Shown piece by piece: positions 49,435 to 59,633 of a stretch of DNA of 64,000 nucleotides. The notes below the pieces were generated by a model. That model worked only from the letters and a program-made list of their open reading frames with translations. It ran no database searches and had not been told where the DNA came from. The position numbers and the translations under genes are program-made. Numbering within the stretch: position 1 is the first letter of the stretch; each line of letters starts with the position of its first letter. The stretch is from Odiellus spinosus (Eukaryota > Arthropoda > Arachnida > Opiliones > Phalangiidae): the NCBI GenBank assembly GCA_963920705.1, contig OY987231.1:18329024-18393023 (forward strand). Reading direction: 5' to 3'.

Positions 49435-49771
49435 CAGAAGTAGATGAAACCCTCCTTTGAAGTCTATTACTCCCTGGTCTAGTCTACCCCTCTCTGTATG
49501 GGTTAGTTTCAAAAAGCGCGATTCGTACGCCTCCTAACGGTAGATATTTTCGGAGTGGGAGTTCTTCGAGCGAATATCTCTAGCAGCGTTGGAGTTCGCC
49601 AAAAAAACGTCGTCGTTTGTGGAGAGAGAGAATTTAGAATTTTCCGTAGACAGGGGGTATGAAGTAGAACCCCTCTGATCTCGTAAAATTGGGAATTTTA
49701 CCCATACAGAGAGGAGCGCTATATCGAACATTAGAGTAGTAGACTTCAAAGGAGGGTTACATCGGCTTCTG
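49435..49771. mobile_element. MITE family A, full-length copy
   Basis: 337 bp with left end CAGAAGTAGATGAAACCC. 7-bp flanks ATATTAT and GTATTGT match at five of seven positions, consistent with an older insertion. Confidence 0.92.
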
Positions 49772-51479
49772 GTATTGTTTCGATTTATCAAATTTGAGGC
49801 GGATTTATACACAATGTTAGACATTATAGGAGTAAAAGTAGTTCGTTACTTTAATACCAAAAAATTCAGATCAGTCAAAGATTTCAATATGTACTACATT
49901 GTATGAATATAAGTCTATGGCTTCATACCTACTTTAATCTGAGATTGAATAAGACTATCGTTATACATATTTGGCACGCAACTATGTAATTGATATTGTA
50001 TATAAGCCTCTTTTAAAACAGCTATATTTCCACGTTAAATTGACGTTTAATATACGTATTAATACTTACAGCATGAAAGTAATAAAAGAGGGGATTACAG
50101 CGTTGCATGGCCAATTAAATATAAAAAAAGGTTCACGAATATTTTAAGAGAGTTCATCGTTTTCTAAATGAGCTTGACGCGTGATTTCCATGAAACTCCA
50201 TTGGAATGAATGTTTGTTTAATAAGGTGGTTGATGCGATTAAGGCCATATCTGCTCTGAAATTTGCCCCTTTAATTAATTTGACTTTACAATTTGTTATG
50301 GTTAACGTCGTCTGCTACGTTAGAAAATAAGGCGACTTTAAAGGAGATTTAAAAATCGCACATAGTTCCAATGTGAGATTTAAAATGGTGTTTCAATCAA
50401 CCTTAATTCTGATCATTTTGCCAATTAATCTATATAGAAATCCTGGCTTAAAACACTAGTGTCTATTATTACAACAAGATTTTATTTCAAGAGTTGTACC
50501 TGTCAAATTCATTGATTTTTTTACAAATATTTTTTTCTAAGGAAGATATTCCATCATTATTTAAAAAACCTTTCACTAATCATAAGTTGATTGGTTATAA
50601 AATTCAAGTAGATATAGAAAAGAGTCCCGTGAAACCCTAGGGATTAATAAGGATATGAATTTTTAATCCCAGGCCCCTTTAGATATTTAAATTCTGCGAT
50701 ATTTGAGATTATGATTTTTTATTTAATTCATGGTGGATTTAATGTATCACTCAATATCTGCTATTTAACTGGCATTTCGTATATCTTTCAACAAAGAAAA
50801 CTAATGCAGTTCAGTAACGAGGAAATGTTCTGATCACATCATTAAGTGCGGAAGCAATTAATATTTATGATCCCTTTCAGAGTCACACTTAATAACGATG
50901 AAAATATATATTTTGTTCAGCGACGAACTAAATTGCATACGTTTTGTTTGATACTTCTCCAATTTTACGACCACACCTAAGGCAAAATATTATAATATAT
51001 TCTCAATGAAAACGATGCACCCAAAAAGACCGAAATCATGGGCCGAAATCGTGCCAATCGTGATACATTAGGGAAAAAAAAAAATACTTTGTATTCTATG
51101 TAATCAAATAAATATTTAAATAATGATATTTTTTCCAACTATTTTCTCAAACCCGGCAGTGCCTTTACTAAAATCTTAACGTTACAGATATATATCGAGT
51201 ATTTAGGTCAATATTGTTACGAAACTAGCGTAGCTCTTTCTGTATAATGCAAGTGTTAGTAAGTTATAAAAATAATGAAGAAGTGTTGCAAGAAGAGGCC
51301 TTATACTGGGGTGAATCACTTAAAAGTAATAATCCAAAATATATTTTCAATAGACTCTGTTCGGTTATTTATAATGTAACTATAATTATTACTAGGAAAT
51401 GAATATAATGAAAGTTGCATGGTGATGAAGGGGGTGCATATATTGTTCAACGTCTCAAGTGCGATGGAAACATAGTTAA
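49772..51479. repeat. Non-coding stretch holding one 160-bp-family relic
   Basis: 50,240-50,369 is a single diverged copy of the unit seen in tandem at 43,728 (ATCTGCTCTGAAATTTGCCC, CGTCGTCTGCTA, GCGACTTTAAAGG). The rest shows nothing recognisable. Confidence 0.6.
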
Positions 51480-51765
51480 AGGGAGAATGCAACCTACCAA
51501 GTGAATTTTTATAGATTCCTTAGCGTTTAAATATAACTAATCCAACAGTAAAAATCCTGAACTCCCCTTATAAGGACTACCGACCAATGATATTGAGCAT
51601 GGAGATTCTGCATTCCCCATAAAAGAGCCATCAATCAATGTCATTGGTCGTTAGTCCTTATATAAGAAGTTCAGGTGATCTCCATGAATCCAGCTAAGCC
51701 TATTTTACGGGCAAGTTTTAAATTTATTTCTAGTTTAATATTTGTTTTTAGGTTGCATTATCCCT
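51480..51765. mobile_element. TTAA foldback MITE, short copy
   Basis: 286 bp between TTAA sites, with ends AGGGAGAATGCAACC and the inverted AGGGATAATGCAACC. An internal stem pairs AAGGACTACCGACCAATGA with TCATTGGTCGTTAGTCCTT. Confidence 0.88.
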
Positions 51766-52391
51766 TTAATAAAACGATTCATCATGAATTAATTAAATAT
51801 AATACTCTACGAGTTGACATCGTTTTATCAGCGATATATTATGCCATATAAAAACCCAAAATGAACTTAAAATTTTAATTTAAGTGATGCTGTCACCTAT
51901 TTTAATTTTGAAGTTTCTTAATAACGTATCAACCCAGAGGTTTAAAATTTTGAATATGGGTTAGTATTTAAAACAATCCATATGCCTTCGAAAAAATGAC
52001 AGCCGCCCTTTAACGGAGGTCTGTTTTATGGAGAGATGTCACCTTTACCTTTGATATTAGCCTAATTTCAGAGGTGCTCCCTAGGTGCCTGTACAATCGC
52101 TTGAATCGAAATACTAGCTGCTCTTATAATTAAGCTTATTTCTTTCGCGATAACTCAGGAGGTATTATTATTCACCCGTGAAAACAAAATACTTGTAAAC
52201 AACAGGAAATGTAAGGCAAAAATTAGTCATTAGTCGAAATTCTAGATAATGATCGTCTAAAAAAAATTAAGAGCCAACGCGAGTAGGTAGAGTAAACGTG
52301 GTTAAATGATTACCAAAGTTAAAAATATAAATTCCAACTAATTTCCCAGTCACATTTCTTCACCTGACAAAAGCGTAGGTTTTTTTTTAAA

Positions 52392-52826
52392 GGGAGAATG
52401 CAACCTAACAACAAGTGATTTTTTATAGATTCCTTATTGTTTAAACAGGCCTAATCCACTACTGAAAATATTTACAAACAAATATTAAACTAGAAATAAA
52501 TTTAAAACTTACCCTGAAAATAGGCTTAGTGGGATTCATGGAGGTCCTGTTTTCCTCGCGTGTAAGGTCTAGCGACCAATCGCACGCGACGTAAGTCTCG
52601 TGGAGATCTCGCGTGAACGACGGGCCTTTGCTCATTGGTCGCTAGACCTTACACGGACGCGATTCAGGATCTCCATGAATCCCGCTAAGCCTATTTTCAG
52701 GGTAAGTTTTAAATTTATTTCTAGTTTAATATATGTTTTGTAAACTTTTTATCGATGGATTAGGCCTATTTAAACGATAAGGAATCGATAAAAAAAAATC
52801 ACTTGTAATTAGGTTGCATTCTCCCT
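52392..52826. mobile_element. TTAA foldback MITE, long copy
   Basis: 435 bp between TTAA sites, with perfect 15-bp ends AGGGAGAATGCAACC and inverted arms extending about 190 bp. The central stem pairs GTAAGGTCTAGCGACCAAT with ATTGGTCGCTAGACCTTAC. The arms match the 51,480 element. Confidence 0.93.
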
Positions 52827-52928
52827 TTAAAGGAGCACTCGGCTCTACATTCTACTCCTCTTGTTATACATTCTCTATAGTAGAGGGAATAAAGATTTCA
52901 AGGGGTTTGTTCTTCAGCAGAACACTCT

Positions 52929-53058
52929 TTTAAAGTGACCATCTGCGATTTTTAAATCCACTTTTAAAGCTTAGCAGACGACGTTACAAACTGTACAGTC
53001 AAAGCTAAACTGTGTGTATAAGGGAAAGGCATTTTAAAGAGCAGATAGGTCCTTTAAA
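52929..53058. repeat. Inverted relic of the 160-bp MITE-like unit
   Basis: Reverse-orientation copy carrying TTAGCAGACGACGTTACAAA, CTGTACAGTCAAAGCTAAAC and AGAGCAGATAGGTCCTTTAA. Confidence 0.75.
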
Positions 53059-53763
53059 ATGTCAATTTAACCAGTTTAGAATACATTAGGAAAACCTTGA
53101 GAGTGTTTATTTACGAGCCAAACTATGATGATAATAGTGAATGAATAAATAAGTCCATTATCGAAACTTAGAGATCAGATTTTGGCGTGACTTTGAAAAA
53201 GATTGATCGCGTAGGCGTCCAGTGGACCACGAAAAACACTCGGGGTCAAATATTTTATTGTGCCAAGGCCTAAGTCGTAACTCTTCCGACAAAATATTCA
53301 ATCGAGCAATCGTAAAAACTACCTGTATTGAATTTATTTAATGGAAATGAAACTGGTTCGCCCGCCTATGTAATTTTTGATGTTCAGAGAGCATGATCCT
53401 TCGCTCAGAGGGAAGGCATTAACTCGCAATTTAGGAAGATGGGAACAAATACAGGAAGTTATTCAAACAATTATATATTGAAAATATCTATATTCAAATT
53501 TTGTTATTGTTGTATCACAGGGTTAATTACCTCCCAATGAAATTGGGTTCATTGTTAAAATAGCTTCCTGTAATGACAAAGCGACTTGTTATTGTGGTTA
53601 ATATAAATTAAATGGGGTCGATCAAAAGAAATAACTTTGGTTCATTAAATAATTATATTAAACAAGAGAATTTTTAATTTTTTATTCATTACCCATGATT
53701 GTAAGAGCAACTCCGACATTTCTCCAAAGAGTGGCGATTCCGATTTCACTAATTTTCATTAAA

Positions 53764-54198
53764 CAGGGTTGCCACATTTTTATCAGATTCAAATTCCCTG
53801 ACTTTTCCAGGTTTTTCCCTGACCTTTTGCAACGATTTTCCCTGACCGTTTGAGCTAACACAACCCAATTTTTAACCTTTTATCTTTTATTTAGGTTGTT
53901 TTAAGCCTTTGCTTCAAATCAAGATAATTATTGTAATATCCTGGCTTCTTGACAGATCTTTAAATTCCCTGACTTTTCCCTGACCTTTTTGGTTCATTTT
54001 CAAATTCCCTGACTTTTCCCTGACCTTTTCGGTTCATTTTCAAATTCCCTGACTTTTCCCTGACCTTTTTGGTTCATTTTCAAATTCCCTGACTTTTCCC
54101 TGACCTTTTCGGTTCATTTTCAAATTCCCTGACTTTTCCCTGACCTTTTTGGTTCATTTTCAAATTCCCTGACTTTTCCCTGACCTGTGGCAACCCTG
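53764..54198. mobile_element. CAGGGTTGCC element with six-unit internal tandem array
   Basis: 435 bp, ends CAGGGTTGCCACA and TGTGGCAACCCTG, with 5-bp duplication TTAAA (53,759-53,763 and 54,199-54,203). From about 53,965 to 54,185 the interior is about six 40-bp units of AAATTCCCTGACTTTTCCCT followed by GACCTTTTTGGTTCATTTTC. The left arm matches the element at 59,634. Confidence 0.93.
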
Positions 54199-54597
54199 TT
54201 AAAAAACCGCTACAGCTTCACGTTAACCCAAATGTTAATAATTCTTCTAAACATACCCGATTTCTTTTGTATCGCCAATTTTAATTAATAAAAATGCTTA
54301 ACCCATTTGCTTAAATTAAGAATTTGAAGAATTAATTAGCCCAGATATTAATTTTTAAACTAAAATTAAATATTGAGTTTGAAAAGCATCCAGAAATTAA
54401 TCAGTCATTGTCAATTCTTTTGTTTTGCCCCCAATTATGTCTGGATATATTTATATTCAATTTTATTTTTATTTTTTAAAGTGACCTAGAGATTTTAAAA
54501 TAATTTTCTATTAATAATTCCCGAAAATAGTTTACCCATTAATCCAATTTTTTTAAAATTTTTGATTATAGGCAAACATTTTGCCCTAAGGTATAAC

Positions 54598-54878
54598 CAA
54601 GGAGGATCAGAGAAGGAGAGGAAATGTGGGGCTGCGTTGAGTTAGAGAGAGAAGAGCCAACCTCCCACTCGGGTGGAAAGGGGGGATAGGAAATTCTCGA
54701 GGTAAACTGTTGTCACGTGGTCGCTAGCTAGCGCGTCTCATAAAGGATTCGTTTTACCCACGCGACAACATTTTACCACGAAACGTCTCTACCCCCGTTC
54801 TCCCAGAGTGGGAGTTTAGGCCGACGCAGTATGAACCGCGCCGTCCCCACATTTCCTCTCCTTCTCTGATCCTCCTTG
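54598..54878. mobile_element. MITE family D
   Basis: 281 bp with about 35-bp inverted ends CAAGGAGGATCAGAGAAGGA. Perfect 7-bp duplication GTATAAC (54,591-54,597 and 54,879-54,885). Confidence 0.94.
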
Positions 54879-55556
54879 GTATAACAATTTAACAATAACA
54901 ACAAAAAAAAATGAACTGGTTATTTCGGTAATAAATACCGGTGGGAGAATCAACGGAGCATATATTATAAAAGGTTCAAAATAACGTAGTAGCGTCAGAA
55001 GAAAAAAAGGAAAAGTTGGTATCAAACAAGTACAAGCCACCACAAAAATTTGAGTGACAAAAACTAGGTAAAAAGCTCGGTTACACAAAAGGTTTGAACT
55101 TAATATAGGACATTTAAACAAACTGGGTTTGTACGCTAAGTTTTATAGCGTGATATCTATACACGAGGGGCAAAAGGAATCACGCTTCATTACGGATATC
55201 ATTTACTATAAAGTGCGAGTGACACGATGCTCAAGATGAACTAACTACAACCCATCAAAAATGACGGACATTTTAGGTTTTGAATTTCAGTCTTACATTA
55301 ATCGAGGGGCTAATCACTCTCGGATAATCTGTACACCGATTACGTATTACGAGTAATCATTTTACTTGAAACACACGAGAACTACGATCTTTCATATATA
55401 AATAACATAATTAACTAGCCTAATTTTAAAAATATTAACTTTTAGTAATCAAATTAAAAAATAGTAACTTCTTGTAATCAATTAAAAAAAAAAGTAACTT
55501 TTCGTAACTTTTTTTGGATATAAAAACTTAGTATGAGCCCCGCAGTGGGGCTGAAC
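54879..55556. other. Non-coding, nothing recognised
   Basis: AT-rich. The three short AGTAACTTTT-type repeats near 55,430-55,510 are the only structure seen. Confidence 0.45.
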
Positions 55557-55893
55557 CAGAAGTAGATGAAACCCTCCTTTGAAGTCTACTACTCTAATGT
55601 TCGATATAGCGCTCCTCTCTGTATGGGTAAAATTACCAATTTAACGAGATCGGAGGGGTCCTACTTCATACCCCCTGTCTACGGAAAATTGGAAATTCTC
55701 TCTCCCCACAAACGACGACGTTTTTTTGACGAACTTCAAGGCTGCTAGAGATATTCGCTCGACGAACTCCCGTTCCGAAAATATCTACCGTTAGGAGGCG
55801 TACGAATCGCGCTTTTTGAAACTAACCCATACAGAGAGGGGTAGAAAAGACCCGGGAGTAATAGACTTCAAGGGAGGGTTTCATCGGCTTCTG
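55557..55893. mobile_element. MITE family A, full-length copy, no flank duplication
   Basis: 337 bp with both CAGAAG(T/C)(A/C)GATGAAACCC ends. Flanks GCTGAAC and AAAATAC do not match, so this is an old copy or one rearranged after insertion. Confidence 0.92.
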
Positions 55894-56692
55894 AAAATAC
55901 CGAAAACATTATCAGGAAGTCGGTATAACTCGAATTTAGTCAAATCTTGTCACCGACACTTTTTAAGTTACATAAAAGTAATAAAGCGGGGATAATAACC
56001 CGTGCTCGTTATTGCATATCGTGAGTACACCTTTATTATGACTAATAAATAAACTAATAAGCTGAAATATTGTTTAGTCACTATATAAGAGAAATCAGAA
56101 AAAGGTGTTAACAACTGATAGAAAGATCTACCAAAGATAGGGAGCTCAACCCGGGTCAAACGGTCACGCTATATTTCGTGGGCCGGATGAAAGGGTTGCG
56201 AGTAGAAGATGCCATTTATACACACTGTAGATGTTAACGGAAAATGAATTTTATGTACCATTACGGAATGTATCTTAGCTGCCCACTAGATTTGAAAGGA
56301 GTGTTACCTGAGTGGGCCATAGATTTTTCATAATAAAAAGTATATAAAAAGAAAAATTTTCAATTAAATTTACGATGATTTATGTTAGGTGTGCAAGAAC
56401 TAATTTGCGTAACCTGATACCGGTCAGTTTTACCTCAGACCACCAAATAAGGGCCCGTGGTAAACTGACTTTTTCAAAATTAATTAGTAAATTTATAAAT
56501 TCTCAAACAATTTCATGGAGGGAAATCTTGGATTTTGATTATAGTTTTATAAGTTCTCAATTAAAACTAATTAACTAATTTTATTTGCGAAGGTCAAGGA
56601 AGAATATAAAATCCAAATTAAGATCTCCGTGAGCTCGAAATTAAAGCAATCCTAGATTTTTCTTAATTTTTAAATTTGAAAGATAAAATTGG
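55894..56692. other. Non-coding, nothing recognised
   Basis: No gene or paired terminal repeats supported. Confidence 0.45.
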
Positions 56693-57152
56693 CAGGGTGA
56701 CCACTGAAAATTTGAAAATCCTATATAGGAAATGTATGAAATTTCATTGCGAAATATAGGAAATTATAAGAAGGATTTTATGCAAAATATAGGATAAAAT
56801 AGGAAGAAATGAGTGTAAAATATATGATAAAATAGGAAAATAATTAAAAGTAGGAACCATGTTTATTATTGCGTCACAACTCTCGCCACCGGTTTAAACA
56901 CGGTATTAATATGATCCAATTGCTTAAATAGTATGGAATTTTACAGACTATTTTAACTGGAAAATGTACAGTTAAGCTAAAATAATCTTATACAGCCACA
57001 GCTGACAGTATGATTTAGAACTTTACCCTTAACTAGAGATTTTGAGTAGAAATATAGGAGATTATAGGAATTGCCATTAAATTATAGGAGAAAATAGGAA
57101 GGAGGTGAAAATATAGGAAAAAATAGGAAATATATGAAAAGTGGTCACCCTG
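56693..57152. mobile_element. CAGGGTGACCACT MITE rich in ATAGGAAA motifs
   Basis: 460 bp, perfect inverted ends CAGGGTGACCACT and AGTGGTCACCCTG, flanked by AATTGG on both sides (56,687-56,692 and 57,153-57,158). Many (A)TATAGGAAA repeats lie in both subterminal regions, a pattern typical of hAT transposase-binding repeats. The matching flank is 6 bp rather than the usual 8. Confidence 0.9.
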
Positions 57153-58334
57153 AATTGGGGATAAAAATGGAACAGAATTTATTTTCGGAATCCCCATGCC
57201 AAAAAACTTATTCGAGAATATTTTCGTAATTTTTAGACACGTTTTTTTTTTCTTTAAATATATTTCTGAAGTTCGGTAAAATTTGAAAAAGTAAATATAA
57301 ATTCGGGCCAATCATATTATTCTTTATATAAAAGGTTAACACTGAGAGACGCGAGGTTAGTAAGCTAAAGGTACAAGATAAAGCCGCACTCTTTGAATCT
57401 CGTTGACCTTTCAAGTTCCGCACCAAGCGACACGAGGGTCTTGCCCTCTATATAATATTCCTATCCATTTGAGCCGCAACCTTGCCTTTTTAATCCATAA
57501 CTATCCAATTAAACAATATAGCTTCTTCATAATACATTACGACATCCAGGGGGAGGGGGATTCTTATTAATTTTGGGACTCAAAATGAAAAAAAGGGGCT
57601 AATAACCCCGTAAAAAGAGGCAATAAAATAAAAGGGCGCTATGCCTGAAGTTTGCAAACTAATATAAGACTGAGGCGGATTAATACACAATGTAAAAACA
57701 TTTATGGTATAAAAGTAGTCTCGACAAACTGATATTGAATACGACTTTGAGGGGCATGTCCGTGAATAAGGCGTGAAATCCATTAAAAAAAGAGAGAGAG
57801 AGAAAAAAAGATATGAAAATGGCGTGGCGAGAGAATGCAAAAATGAAAAAGATTAAAGATCAAGTCTATGGGTGGATGCGAATTATGGAAAATTCAAACG
57901 AAATAGAATACTAAATTCAACAAAATTTGAATTATTAATCAAACGCTCCCATAGAGGGGCCAGATAACACTGTGAAGAAGGGGATTAGTTGTCCTGCATG
58001 GTACAGAAGACTGCCATGAGATTTAGGTTTACAGTATAAATAGTGGCGTTTCCCACGGGCTAAACGCCCCCCCCCCCCAACCTTCTAGGCGGTGTCTGGG
58101 AGCGATATACAACTCCATGTCAAAAACGCTCCCAGCCAGATGAAGTGCAAAAACAAGGAGTTGCTTAGCAAAACTACCTTACAGACGATTGACCGTATTA
58201 CCGAAAATCGGAAGAAAAACGTTTAGACTTCTCCTATAGAAAAGAAGACCGACGTTTAGGCTTCTTCTAGTATCCAGAAGATAATCAATAGCTTATCCTA
58301 AATGTTTTCACCACAAAGTATAGTTCATCATGTA
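57153..58334. other. Non-coding, nothing recognised
   Basis: Contains a short C run at 58,068. No gene or terminal-repeat element supported. Confidence 0.45.
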
Positions 58335-58618
58335 TAGTCCTGGTCGATTTGCCGGAAATGGGCCCTTGTCTCATAGCCGCGCCGCCATCTTTTTGTAGTA
58401 ACAGGCTGCCAGACTATTTCTAATTTTATTTCCCACAAACCAAATTCAAGATGTTAGTCCAACGCTTCCTATATGATAAAGTATAGGAGGCGTTGGTTAG
58501 TCTGTAGCTATTTTCACACTACAAAAAGATGGCGGACGATCACGTGACAAAAAGTTTTCCCCGCCAAAATTTTCGCGAGGTTCTCTAGACTTCCGGTTTT
58601 GGAAATCGACCAGGACTA
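58335..58618. mobile_element. 284-bp MITE with TAGTCCTGGTCGATTT ends, copy 2
   Basis: Same orientation and length as the copy at 33,777, about 98% identical by eye. Flanks read TATA on the right and GTA on the left, consistent with TA targeting. Confidence 0.93.
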
Positions 58619-59633
58619 TAGGAGAGCCCTAAATGTCAACGTTCTGTACTAGGAGAAACCCAGTTTTCTATGTCACTGTCATTAATTAATAATTAATGTC
58701 ACAGCGTATACAGTCTTCTGCACCAGAAGATAACCTTAGCAGAAATGTTGGCCTTTAATACCACTACTCTACTGGGTAAAATGTCCTCATTTGCATAATA
58801 ATTTTATTAAAAATTTATAAAATGACTTCGGATTCAATATCAAAGATTCCATATACAGGAGAACTATAATAAACTTTCAATAAATTCGTTGAAATTTAAT
58901 GTACAATGCTTTTCCTTTAATAATGTCAAGAGGCCGCGAGCGGCGAAAAAAGGCTTAATACAAATATCCAATCAAACAAAAGGAAGGCTTTTATTAAAAC
59001 GAAATTAATAAAAACCGCCGAGCGTGGTGGAAAGTCAGTAAAGTCGAGGGCAACCATGCGCGCTATTTCGTGAGCCACGCGTCCCTTAGGGGGGGGCCTC
59101 TTTCTTAATGTTTGCGGAATCTAAGGAGATTATAAAGTACATCATTTAATCCCTGTTATTAAACACGAAACGAAGCTTCCTGCAAGATATGAGACGATAT
59201 GAAAAAGCCCACGTATACCGTATTTCGAGTAAACATTATAAGGGAGAAATAAAACGCGCAAATTATGAAATTTTAATATCCTCAACGCTATAAACAATGG
59301 TTAAATATTAATAATATATATGTACGGGGCGTGAATTGGATCACCTTAATGAAACTAGGTCTGGTTCATCCGCGTATAAGTCAACCGTAAAAAATTGATC
59401 TCATCAAAATGAGTTCAAGATGACAGAGAGATATAATTTTATTGTAAAATAAATACCTTCAATGAATTAACTCCGAGTTTTTTTTAATTTGTTTCGTTGA
59501 AAGATCCGGTTTCACAAGGAACTTCAACTTTTAGAAGAATAATAATAACCATATTTATTTAGTGGAAGAAACATTAAATTTATCAAATATCAATTAAATA
59601 AAATTAGATTAAGATTTTAGACGAAGCTTATGA
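58619..59633. other. Non-coding, nothing recognised
   Basis: AT-rich with no supported features. Confidence 0.45.
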
